Source: Atriophallophorus winterbourni
Taxonomy: Eukaryota > Platyhelminthes > Trematoda > Plagiorchiida > Microphallidae
Direction: 5' to 3'
DNA: 64,000 bases
Assembly: GCA_013407085.1 (NCBI GenBank)
Contig: JACCGJ010005783.1
Location: 1 to 64,000, forward strand
The position numbers and the translations under genes were made by a program. Of this stretch, positions 23,307 to 33,774 are shown one piece after another. Position 1 is the stretch's first letter. The number at the start of each line of letters is the position of its first letter. The notes below the pieces were generated by a model that did not search any database, was not told where the DNA came from, and saw nothing but the letters and a program-made list of their open reading frames with translations.

Positions 23307-23354
23307 ATGAATCATGATGACAATTCATCAATTGGTATCACGAATAGCAGTGGA
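23307..23354 (+). CDS. Possible first exon of a divergent gene
   Basis: ATG at 23307 opens 16 codons (MNHDDNSSIGITNSSG) that end at a consensus-like A|GTGAGT donor, 565 bp from the ARL3 start on the opposite strand. No downstream exon was found because retroelement debris begins at about 23540. If real, it is either a broken gene or one with a long first intron. This is weak: the same pattern can occur by chance. Confidence 0.15.
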
Positions 23355-23548
23355 GTGAGTACTGAAAATTGGGGTATCTCATTGATCACGTCGGTTTGTT
23401 ATGACAGCATGGATCTCAGCCCAACTCAAACGTTTTAGCTCTAAGGAATTCGTTTATTCAATAAAATAGTCTAACTAGTATGCTTCTGCTGTAAGCTTCA
23501 ACTCTAATTGGAGCTGATTCATGGAATCGGAAACATTTCGAAAATCTC

Positions 23549-24130
23549 GTGCATAAAAACAGAAACTATAGCATTAACTTTCTTTACAGGGTAACGCTAA
23601 ATGGTAATCTACCTAATATTGCACAGCAATTAGGGGAGATTTTAGGAAATAACTTAGCCCAGTTGCGGTCCAAACCCTGCTTGAAACTCACCACGAAACT
23701 GCATGAGATATGTTCTTCTGTTAAAATGTTCCAGGAATTTACCAGCTTAAAATTGTAAAAGTGTTTCCTGCAGTAAAGTCAACAATGATTTTTAGCAATT
23801 TCAAGTGAAAGCCCGCAGTTTCCTACCTTGGGGCTTAAGGTAAAGATTTCGTTTTTTTTCTCTAAAATATTCAATAACCAAATGAATATTTTAACCTCAA
23901 AATTCCCAATACTGCTTGACCTCACTGGATTTGTATCTCAATTAGCTTGAAGACCGTATTACCAGAAGGACACAGTGCAGCTTAAAAGTATACAGAAGCT
24001 GGCCACTCGCATGATCGAAGGGTTAGCATAAATCAACTATGAAAATCGTCTATTAGAATTAGGACTTTTGAAGCTTAAGAGAAGGCAGTCAATTGATGAA
24101 GGCAAAATATCCGTCAGAAAAATCGGAGAA
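23549..24130. mobile_element. CR1-like LINE 3' fragment with internal inversion
   Basis: Two adjoining pieces in opposite orientation. On the minus strand 23560-23880 matches the end of the CR1-like polymerase at 46.7-47.0 kb (FTLSPKVG...SLEIAKN). On the plus strand 23935-24130 matches the segment just before it (YYQKD, KLATRMIEG, LLKLKRRQSIDEG). In an intact element the two are consecutive. Confidence 0.7.
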
Positions 24131-24134
24131 AAAT

Positions 24135-24950
24135 AGAGATATACCGTTTTGAAACCGTATGTGAAATACACATCTAAAGCGAAACGTAGAATCTTGAACC
24201 AGGCAACCATACGCGTAACTTGTAAGAAAGGGAAAACTATCCGTTCGGTTCTGATGCACCTCAGGTATAAGACACCTTTATCTAGCTTTACGAACAGCAT
24301 CTACAGAATCAACTGTAAGGACTGTCCGGGTGTTTGCATACGGCAGACATCCAGGGAAATTCACACTAGAATCGAAAAACACCGAAAGCCTGTCCGGAGA
24401 CAGCCACGGGATGCGAGGGAATATCAATCCCTTATTCGTGATTCCGACTTGGCGGAGCACTTTTAGATACGGGCCACAGTGTCGATCTGGACAATATGGA
24501 AATAAATAAATAAAAATCTGAAAAAATAGCTTGACCTTAGCCCCGTTAGCTATGTAATTCTACGCATGTGGGCCGCTGTGTCAACTGAACTTAACCGTGT
24601 TCACTTGTATTGGATTGACGTGGATACACACTAGGAGGAAAATCGACAACTGATCCTGATCATTTCCACGCGACATGACACACTGTGTGCGTACTATAGG
24701 CTGTTTAGCGGCAAGGTCAAATCAGTGGTGGCGGGTTGACTACTACTTAATCATGTTCCCTGTCCCGACTATCACCCTTAGTCTGACGAAGCTTCTGTGT
24801 CAGAAGTAAAACGTTACCCAAAAACTGCTCTACCCGATTGCACTCAAATTTCTTCGTTTATTCTCTCATTTGAACGAGCACCTACTTAAGGTGTACATGC
24901 GGTGTGCGAATCAACACCACAAATGTTCTGATTGATTGATTAAATAAAAA
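24135..24950 (+). mobile_element. Penelope-like element, GIY-YIG endonuclease remnant
   Basis: The frame 24149-24466 ends with a GIY-YIG-type nuclease of Penelope-like retroelements: SIYRINCKDC, a degraded CIRQT for the usual YIGQT, TRIEKH, and SDLAEHF. One base later the family's terminal LDTGHSVDLDN continues in another frame, so a frameshift is present. The upstream reverse transcriptase is absent (5' truncation). Downstream to about 24950 is noncoding sequence that still has the usual SDEASVSEVK stretch (about 24781-24812) of such tails. Confidence 0.75.
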
Positions 24951-24989
24951 ATAAGATAAATGATTGCCTATAAACTAGGTTTTATTTTA

Positions 24990-25125
24990 AAAAGGATAAT
25001 CCGCATGCATTTCCATCTTTCACACACACCACGACCGGTTTCGTGCTGTTTGCACTCATCAGGTATTGACCGTAGGATCATGATCCCCATGCGTTTGGAA
25101 CAGTGGAAGAATGGTTAACAAGTTG
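24990..25125 (-). ncRNA. Hammerhead ribozyme motif, intact core
   Basis: On the minus strand: CTGATGAG (25062-25055), stem II GTGC/GCAC with AAACA loop, GAAA (25042-25039), then CCGGTC with predicted cleavage after the C at 25033. All conserved core bases of a type I hammerhead are present. Helix III is minimal: ACCGGT is self-complementary, so an A-U and C-G pair closes on two bases in cis, or six pairs form between two molecules. This minimal form is known from Penelope-like elements and schistosome satellites. The surrounding 110 bp is repeated at 4630-4755. The motif lies about 500 bp from a Penelope-like remnant but on the opposite strand, so the carrying element is not certain. Confidence 0.75.
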
Positions 25126-25184
25126 CGCTTGTATGTCACTGTTGGATAAAGTTACCACCAACAACTCGCTTGATCCAATGAGCC

Positions 25185-25625
25185 CACACTCATCTTAACA
25201 ACACTTTACAACCAGCGAGAACGCGAGGAAAACCACCCTGGTGGAGCGCGTCTATTCGCAAGGCTACTAGATATTGTGACCGTAGCTGGAGGGCTTACAA
25301 ATTCTGTGGAACTCACAAATCTAGACTGCAGTACATACAGACCAGAAATTCAGTTGTTACGCTGCAAAGGAAACCTAAAAGGGACTTCGAATCCCGACTT
25401 GCCAAAAAAGCAAAGATTAACTTGAAAGCTTTTAATGGCTATGTTCAGTCCAGACGATCTTTAAGAGAAGAAATAGGTTCGTTAGTGCTGGATGATGGCA
25501 ACACGGCTTCGATACTCAAGAAAAAGCCAACGCTTTGCATTCATTATTCTGCACTGTTCATCGTCGTGATTCAGGTATCCGTTTACAAACTGACGAGTGC
25601 ATAACACCTCTCTTTAGCTCTGTGG
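25185..25625 (+). mobile_element. CR1-like LINE fragment (linker region)
   Basis: Closely matches 41795-42210 base for base over long stretches (for example GAGAACGCGAGGAAAACCA and TTCTGTGGA.CTCACAAATC). It covers the segment between endonuclease and reverse transcriptase of the same CR1-like family. Stops and shifts show it is dead. Confidence 0.85.
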
Positions 25626-25719
25626 AGGTTAACAAATAAAATAAAATTTATTTAGCTCGAGCCACAAGAGGTATTCACAATCTGCACATGGTTCACTAAA
25701 TTGACTGGAATAACGGATT

Positions 25720-28700
25720 CAAATGGTGTACAATGACATGAGAAATAGCGTAGTCAAGGTATTTATGATTTATTTTGTATTTTGCTTCAAACGCGCGGTG
25801 TTCGAAATTTTGGCAAGTCCTATATCTGCACTACACATACTTATATATATACTGTCGATATGTCTCATTACAAGCAATCAAAATCTTCAAGAAACACACA
25901 ATCGAACTACATCTCAATTAAAAAATGTTCGGTGGTTCTTGATGGAAATATGTCCACGGTTCTGTCCTCTGTACGGAACCCAGAAAAGAAGATTGAATCA
26001 GTCACGGATAAGCTGTCCAAGGTTTCTAAAATTCGCAGTATATTAGAACCACTAGTTGTCCTCCTTGACCCTAGTTACGTGTTAGACTCTGATCTACTTC
26101 AATAAACAGGTCGATTCATAGTGTCGCTGACCTCCGAAATTGAGCAGCGTCGGAACCGTGCTAAAAATATTCTTCTTTTTAATGTAGCCGATAGATACCC
26201 TTAAGTGGATCTTAAAAAGATAGTAATGTCTCGATATTCCCTCCCCCTAGAATCGGCATCTGTAATTAGACTTAGAAAGCCTTCTAACCGCAGTTGTGCT
26301 CCGGTTTTATTAAAATGTGTTACCGAAAATTATGCGTTGCATATATTTAATAATCAACATGTTTTTTAATCTTTGCATCAATTTTCCAATGTGTTGATCA
26401 AGCCAGACAACACACTCTCAAAACGCAAATGCCTCCCCAAACGTTGCAACGTTGTGAAACCCTCGACAATTATCCTTAATTTAATAGACCTGGATATTGT
26501 CGTTGATAATTCCACATCGACATTTATACCCCAAGCCCCAGCTTCTGCTGATATACCAACTTCAGGTAACATCCCCTTCATAGCTAAACCTAGTTAAAAA
26601 ACATTGATAACAAAACTTCAAGTCCTGCCTATGAATGCAATGTCACCACTATTGAAACGGTCACTGCAGATGTACGCCTCGCAGCTCGATCGTCAGTTGA
26701 ACCTACTAAAAAACTCGTGCTCCCTGTATTCAAGGCAAATTCGACAATATTCCGAGGTGGACCACACATCAATAGTATGCATAGCGCCAAGCGAAACTTT
26801 GATGAATTTAAACCACACCATGGTTTGTACACTTATCATCCCGTCCATTGACACTTCCCGGTCACATATGACACATTTGTTCCAATTATTCCTTCCCATA
26901 ATCCTTCCTTTCCTGAGCATTCCCGTCCTCACTATCCTTCTTCTAGACCCTACTATTTTCCGCTTTAATATGCGTCAGGTACCCTAGATCAGCGTCCCTT
27001 CATGAATGGGAACCCGTTTAATGCCTACCTAGACCCTTTTTAAACCAGGTATATTCCGATACAAAATTTTCCTCTTCATTACCAAAACCCTTACTGAAAT
27101 TAGCACCATCAATTTCAGACCACTAATGTAAATCAACGGTTACACATGTTGAGCATCTTAAAATTCATCTTAAATTATTTAATGTACGCCGATTATTTTT
27201 AAACTTCCTACCCTTCAACATTTCTTTCTGTCAAACCCGTACGAAATAGTTCACATCACAGAGACGCGGACATCTCCTGACGTTCCCAACGTTTCACTTG
27301 AACTAGCCAACTATTTCATGTTTCATACGGATCGCGCTCACACCCATGGTGGTGGTATTCTCATTTATGTTAATACAGATTTTTCGGCAGAAATATACAT
27401 TTATCATATGTTAGCAGATCTAGATGAATCAATTTGGATCGTAATACCCTCTTCTGATGCTCTCATAGGGTGCATTTATAACCCACCATCTCCTTTCACA
27501 TTTACTATTGATAAGCTTATAAATTTCTTTACTGAGGCATCCATTGCCCCTCTCAGCAATAAAATTATTGCTGTGGATTTCAACATGCCTTGCATCAGCT
27601 GTAAATACCCTCACATTTCGAATAAATTCTCAGCCTTCGCTCAAACGATTAATATTTTAGGTTTCACACAATCTGTGAGTAAGCCTACAAGACTATTCAG
27701 CATTTTAGACCTGATCTTCACTCTAGGTACTGATCCCGGCAACGTTGAAATTTCAGCTCCACTGTTCGGTTGCGACCACAATATGGAAACTTGCGTTCTG
27801 CACCTTTTCGAAAGCTCATTTAATAATAACATATACCATCCACCGGCAAACAATAACGTTCCCTTACTTTGACTTTAAAAGAAGTGAAAGATATTTCCCG
27901 TCGTAGTAAAATTTCTTACAAGCCCGATGGTGTAGGTTTTATATCAGCCATCATACACAACAGCAGTGAAGATTTTTCTTTACTCTTATTAAATCTTTTT
28001 AATATTTCTCTCAAATCCGGAATCTTCACAACTCATTGGAAACACTCGGTTATTATCCCTCGTTCAAAATCTGGTAATTCGAACCTCGTTACGAATTATC
28101 ACCCTATTAATCACACTCTTATTATTTGAAAAGTTAATTAGGAAATCTTTGTTGGATTACCTTGGCCCAGATGCGTTCTCCTCAGTCCAACATGGTTTCC
28201 TGAACCGAAAATCTTGTGCAACCTGCCAGTTAGAATATTCAGATCACATAACCAGTTCACTAGACCAAGGATTATCAGTGATTATTTTATCCCTAGACAT
28301 AAGCAAGGCTTTCGACCGGGTTCCACATACGCTACTCCTTTTGAAGTTATCATATTTATGTATTCATGGGCCTTTATTAAGCTAGTTTTATTCTTTTCTG
28401 CCTGATCGTACCTTACCGGTCAGCGTTAACGGTGTTACTTCACCTAATCAGCCGATTTCAAGTGGCGTAATTCAGAGCAGTGTTCTAGGCCCTCTTCTTT
28501 TTCTCATCTATGTTAATGATCTGCAAAGTGTTGTGAACCACTCTAAACTTTTTATCTTCGCTGATGATATAAATGTCGTCCTATCATTTCCACCTAATGA
28601 AATGCCACACACTCTGAACCTCCTTAACACTGATCTTGCATATCTATCAAGCTGGGGCGAACAATTGCGATTAGAATTTTCGGCTCCTAAGACACATTAT

Positions 28701-29440
28701 GTTGGATTACACTGCTTAATCCCCTGTGAAACACTTACATTAAATGGTTCAACCGTAACTCCCTCTGCAGAAGTTAGGGATCCCGGATTTAGGTATCCTT
28801 ATTCTCTCAACTTTAATGAGCAAGCAATACATCTCCTCACGAGAACAAGACAAAACTTTGGCTTAATTGACCACAAATTCCTGCTACGCAAAAGTAAGAT
28901 TGCACTATATAAAATGAAGGTCCTGCCAATTCTTGATTATTGCAATGTCATATATTCCCACGCAGGGAGGCGTAATTGTTTTCTCTTAGAGTCTCCAACG
29001 TACTTTACCCAAAATAACTTTGGGCCATTCTAAACCTTTGCCCCATCTTGAAAGGTGTAATTTGCTGAGTATCGAACCACTATGGCTACGAAGAATTCAT
29101 CTGAATCTGCTCCTTTTCTTCCGAATTATTACCCAGTAGCCAGTTAAGATTCAGTCTGGCATGCGTTTTCGCGATTATATTCAAAATGATCTGTGCAATC
29201 AAACAAGGCTATTGAATATCCCTTTGTATTGCGCTAGAGTAAGACGTGACTTCTTCTAAATTTGATATGCACAACTTTGGAATTCTGTTTCTCTTCATTT
29301 CCGTATGTGCACATCTACAGAAAAATTTAAAACGCTTGTAGGAACTCTTACCGTTCACTTACTATCCCAAATCCTTAAGATAAACTCTTCTCTAGACATT
29401 CTTCACTCTCATGGGAACTCAGGTTTCTAATTCCACATCT
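25720..29440 (+). mobile_element. CR1-like LINE with ORF1, endonuclease and RT parts
   Basis: A near full-length but broken non-LTR element. An ORF1-like region (25782-26600) has a coiled-coil-like stretch (KLSKVSKIRSILEPL, then LTSEIEQRRNRAKNILLFNV). The endonuclease is at 27318-27872: GGGILIYV, AVDFNMP, FTQSVSKPTRL and LDLIFTLG; the final SDH-like motif reads GCDHN. The reverse transcriptase follows (27869-29033) with QHGFLNRKSC, LDISKAFDRV and FADDINVVLSF. The same polymerase family is at 33.8-35.7 kb. The end of the element is not sharply visible; similarity fades near 29440. Confidence 0.82.
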
Positions 29441-29444
29441 TTCT

Positions 29445-30895
29445 TCACATATTAGTATATCATGAGGTCTGATAGTATTCTCTGGATAACTGGCCATTCA
29501 AGTGTCAGGTTACCGGACCTTAGAAATGCTTTTACACTAATTAACCTCAACATAGCATTAGATGACATTTTCTATACACCATTATGTATATAACTGTCTT
29601 TTTTTTCGTATGAGGCCTAGAAACGTCACATTTTTATCCGAACGTGCAAAATAATAAAATCCACCAAAAAATAAAATAACGTGAAAAAAACTAAAAAAGG
29701 TGTTTTTTTAATGTACATTCTTGATTTCTAAATGATGTATTTTACTTTGATGACCTCTCACCTTGTTGGTGAATATCCTTCATTCTATTCCAGTGTCTTC
29801 GAATAACTCACCATCCGTGAAACTGCCTCGAAATCTATCCGCGCAAGATTTGTTCCGTATGCGATTCACTCTCCTGCAGATGACAAAAATCCGGCTGGTG
29901 AACAAATTTTGGTTCGATTCGTCGACAGTTCTTCAAGAGTTTTGGATCACACAACGTACTCTTCTGTCATGCTATTTACCACACCATCTCTCATCACTCA
30001 CAATTTCTTAGATTTACTTATTCCGATGGATTTATGTTCCCTTCTCAATCTTTTCAACCAACCTTTCCGTAAAACCGTGAATTTCTGCATATATAATTTA
30101 TTTATCAATATTGTGTGACAACGTCATTACAATTTGCTCCACTTTTTCCATAATTATTTTCAATATCTGTTCTCCATTTCATTCTTGCATCCTTGCCATT
30201 CGTAAATCTTGACATGATTTACATGAAATGTAATTTTTATTAGACATTAAGAAATTTTTTCTCACCTACTGTATATTCATTTCCAATATTGAACGGGGAA
30301 AATGTTTAAAAATCCCGCTCACTTCGGTCACTCGCACTGTTCTATTTTCTTTTGCAGTTCAAATTTTGATAAAATGATCATGTATTACATGCCTTGGATG
30401 TCCAAGAATATATAATATTATTATAGAAATAGAGCTGCTAAACAAAGGCTCAAGAATGACTAAATAAATGATAGGGAAAATATCCTGTGGTGTTAGTGGA
30501 AAAAGTGACCGGAAGGAAATCAAAGTATTCGAGAAGGAATGAGAGCACTGAAGAGAAAAATGAGACGGAGATGGTTGTTCATCTAAAATGTGATAGAATA
30601 AGGATTTTCTGTGACCTGACCGTTACAGAGTTTCGTGCCCGAGATCCCATCACCGCCTGAGAGATGGGAAATCGTGTTGACCGCCCGCGATTTGCGAGTG
30701 AAAACCGGCAACAGTTCGCACGTTTCCGGTAGATGTTTCGTGTAAATATACGATGAACTGCCGTGACCTTCGGCTTAAATAAAGCGCAATTCTCCACTCA
30801 AGTAGCGAACATACAGACGAATAAAGTGGTAACCCGTGGCCTCGACTAGCCAACGGAAAAACATTTTGCACGTTCTGGGTCGGGACCGAGATTTT
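29445..30895. other. Unassigned, with one shared repeat motif
   Basis: Frames at 29763-30118 (VRFVDSSSRVLDH) have no family I can name. A stretch near 30378-30425 (GTCCAAGAATATATAAT) recurs at 36170-36225 next to another LINE and is probably a retroelement tail. The segment 30580-30870 is more G+C rich and includes TATTTAAGCC on the minus strand; a solo LTR is possible but unproven. Confidence 0.35.
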
Positions 30896-30896
30896 G

Positions 30897-32580
30897 TTTT
30901 TATTCAGGAAATGATCATCATAAGTCCGCTGGCCCCGACGGTATACATCCGGCTATTTTTCAACCGCTCGTGAATATAGCTTTGAAATCAGCAATCTTGT
31001 TGAAGCTACCTTAATTCAGGGTGTACTACCGGATGATTGGAAACGAGCAGCGGTAGTAGCCATTTACAAAAATCGTCCGATTTCTGATGTACGCAACTAT
31101 AGTCCAGTAAGCCTGACAAGCATTCTATGCAAGTGTTTGGAAAAAATTAATCGGCACCAGATATGGGAACATTTGGTAGCCAATTCCTTGCTTAGCACGT
31201 ATTTGGGAAAGGAAAGTCCTGCCTAACCAATCTTCTAAGCTATCTTCATGAAGTGACATTAAGTCTCGATAAAGGGAGAGTAGTCGAAGTACGCTTTCTT
31301 GATTTTTAAAAGGCCTTTGACTCAGTGGATTATAGGTAACTTCTGCACAAACAAAGGATGTGTGGCGTCACAGGTGAACTAATTCGATGGTTAGACAGCT
31401 TCTTAACTAATCACACTAACTATGTTAGAATTGCAGGTGTGTACTCGGTGGAATCAGTGATACGCATTGGAGTGCCTCAAGGCCCGGTGCTTGGTCCACT
31501 ACTTTTTCTTATGTTTGTAAACGACCTGTCAGCCTCTTTGAGTTCACGTTATTTCCTATTTACTGATGATGTTAAGATCCAAGAAACTGACAGTAGAGAT
31601 ACGGTTATCTTTGATTTAGAAAAAGTAATCGAGTGGCTTAAAACATGAGACTTGACACTGGACTTGGGAAAGAGTTGCGTTCTGTCGACTGATTTCGCAA
31701 CAACCGAACAAGAAGTCGGCGAACAAACTATCATTTTAGCTGCTGCTCAGAAATTAAAGGATATGAACTATAACAGGAGATTTTAAGTGGGCTACTTATT
31801 GTGCCGAAGCTGCAAAAAATGTTCGCAGAGAATTGTTCAGACTTCGCTTTGCGTTGTCTTACCGAAAACCTTCAATCTTCATTTCCTTATATTGAGCAGT
31901 CGTGCGGCCTTACTTGGAATACTGCGCTCAATCCTGGACACCGTATTTGAAAAAGATATCGCATGTCTCGAAAGGGTCCGGCGCATTGATACTATGATGG
32001 TTGAGCGTCAGAGAGGAGAAACCTATGAGGCAAGACTCAATGACCTCGAACTGTTCTCACTAAAGAGACTGCGGCTGCAAGGCGACATAATAGAAGCCTT
32101 CAATATTTTAGAGAGTCTAACGGGTGATAATATTACTGAACTTCCTTAACTTGCCACTAAAGCAGCTACAAGGGCTAATTCTATGAAACTTGTTAAGAGT
32201 AGGCCCTGGTTGCTGCTACGTGAGCACTTTTTCAGCAACCATGTGATCAACTTCCGGAACAAGCTCCCAGATTGTATAGTAAGCCTCCCAAATGTGTTGA
32301 GCTTTAAAAGTGACTTATACGATAAATGGCCCGCCGTATTTCCGCACGTTGTCGAATAAAAAATTAAAAAACAACAAAAAACGAATTGTTACTTTTTTAT
32401 ATCTCATATCTGTCAAGGCCCTCGCAACCTGACAGCATCTTAGCGCGCATGCAGTCTATGACTGTGCTTCACTCCGCCTAGACTAGGCTAGTGATTTCAT
32501 AAATCGTGCATTGTTTACGCATATTATTGCATTGTTTCCTGAATAGTTGACCTCTCACCGTGATGGTGAAGAGAACCCCT
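30897..32580 (+). mobile_element. CR1-like LINE, 5'-truncated and decayed
   Basis: Begins inside the reverse transcriptase (KSAGPDGIHPAIFQPL) and keeps GVPQGPVLGPLLFLMFVNDL, FTDDVKIQ (FADD changed to FTDD) and later VERQRGETYEARL and LKRLRLQGDIIEAFNILE. It is the same family as 41.3-43.9 kb and ends with the same CATTGTTTCCTGAATAG and TCTCACCG...GGTGAAGAGA motif. Frames are 31358-31648 and 31787-32149. Confidence 0.85.
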
Positions 32581-32584
32581 ACCT

Positions 32585-33110
32585 TACTTCCCAGATATCC
32601 GGAAACGAGAACGTGTGAATTTCTTGAGAAATGCTCTGCAACCATATTTGTCGCAATACATTGTCGGTAATTTGTTGACCGCCCTGCGATTACTTGAGGT
32701 GCCGCAAATATTGGATAGGGTAACGGTTACCAAGTTCGGCGCCAGAAAGTAGCTTGCGTAAGTTCTGTTCGTCAGTCGAGCCAATGCGGGAAATCACGGT
32801 TGATTTTAGGACATCGTGAGGATCGGTGGACGGACGGGTGTTAATAAGATCAGCAACTCCCTTGGTAACCGAAGGCGGGAGCATGCCAACCACACGATTG
32901 TACTGTGTTCGTTGCGTCGGAACGCGATATGATTCGAATAGCGCTTTAATTTGTGCAAACCATAAACGAGGATCACTCATATCAAATGTGGGTAATTTAA
33001 AATAGCTTATTTTCTCCTCTGCGACGTCGTGTGATTCACTGTCAGATTTCATGTTGTGAGAAAAATAGTGTGCAAAATGAGAAAGCAAAATGCGTATACT
33101 GGAATGGATG
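32585..33110 (-). pseudogene. Gypsy (CsRn1/Kabuki-like) gag fragment
   Basis: The minus strand encodes the gag capsid signature KLPTFDMSDPRLWFAQI, then TQYNRVVGMLPPSVTKGVADL and LRKLLSGAELGNRYPIQYLRHL. A stop follows, but the frame recovers (QQITDNVLRQIWLQS) down to about 32600, where it abuts the CR1-like 3' end. Protease and pol are absent. Its 5' LTR sequence adjoins at 33141. Confidence 0.8.
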
Positions 33111-33140
33111 AAAAAGTAATCCAATTTCGGGCTCACTAAT

Positions 33141-33665
33141 TGTAGTGGTAAACCTAGTCAAGATAAAGTAATAAATAAGACTGGGCAACTAGGCGTGTTA
33201 CCACTAACAGTTTATAGTTTATAGTCGAAACACAATGCTATTCCGAAGTAGTTTAGATCACGCAACCACAGAACACATTAACTCCAGCACAATCACGACA
33301 GTAGATGAAGCTAGTCCCAAAACAAAACAAGAGATGCGTCACGCCACGTGTAACCCAAAAACCGCGCGCTTTATATTGTACATAAACCGCTAGTCGGCAT
33401 AAGCAGTAAAACAAACGCAGTAAAAGTTATGCAAATAGGAAACACTATAGGTAAGAACTTTATACTTAATATCAAAGTGCCGGGTGCTCAATCGCATACA
33501 GTCGAAGGAAATCTTTGCGCGTGATTGGCTTTTAGACAACTTCAGCCCTGTGCAACTAAAAAGATCTTGTCTCAATATGTAGGTGATGATATAGCAACAA
33601 ACTGGCAGCTTATACACCACTGTCTGTCTTTCTTGCAAGATAGGTTTACAACGCAACTAGCCACA
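33141..33665 (-). repeat. LTR or flank of the gag fragment's element
   Basis: On the minus strand the presumed LTR ends in TTTACCACTACA at 33141, followed outside by AGTGAGCCCG. The outer limit is unclear. A TATAAAG box lies near 33373. The part around 33455-33560 recurs at 44500-44600, also next to CCTACCTTACTT.CCAGATAT, confirming a dispersed element. Confidence 0.45.
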
Positions 33666-33774
33666 GTGGTGGACACCTGCGATGCGACGAGTGATTAGAA
33701 TGCGGTGACCGTGTTTGAAAAACTTACAAAGCTTCTCATACACAACGGTCCTGGACAAGGTATAAAATGGTCAG

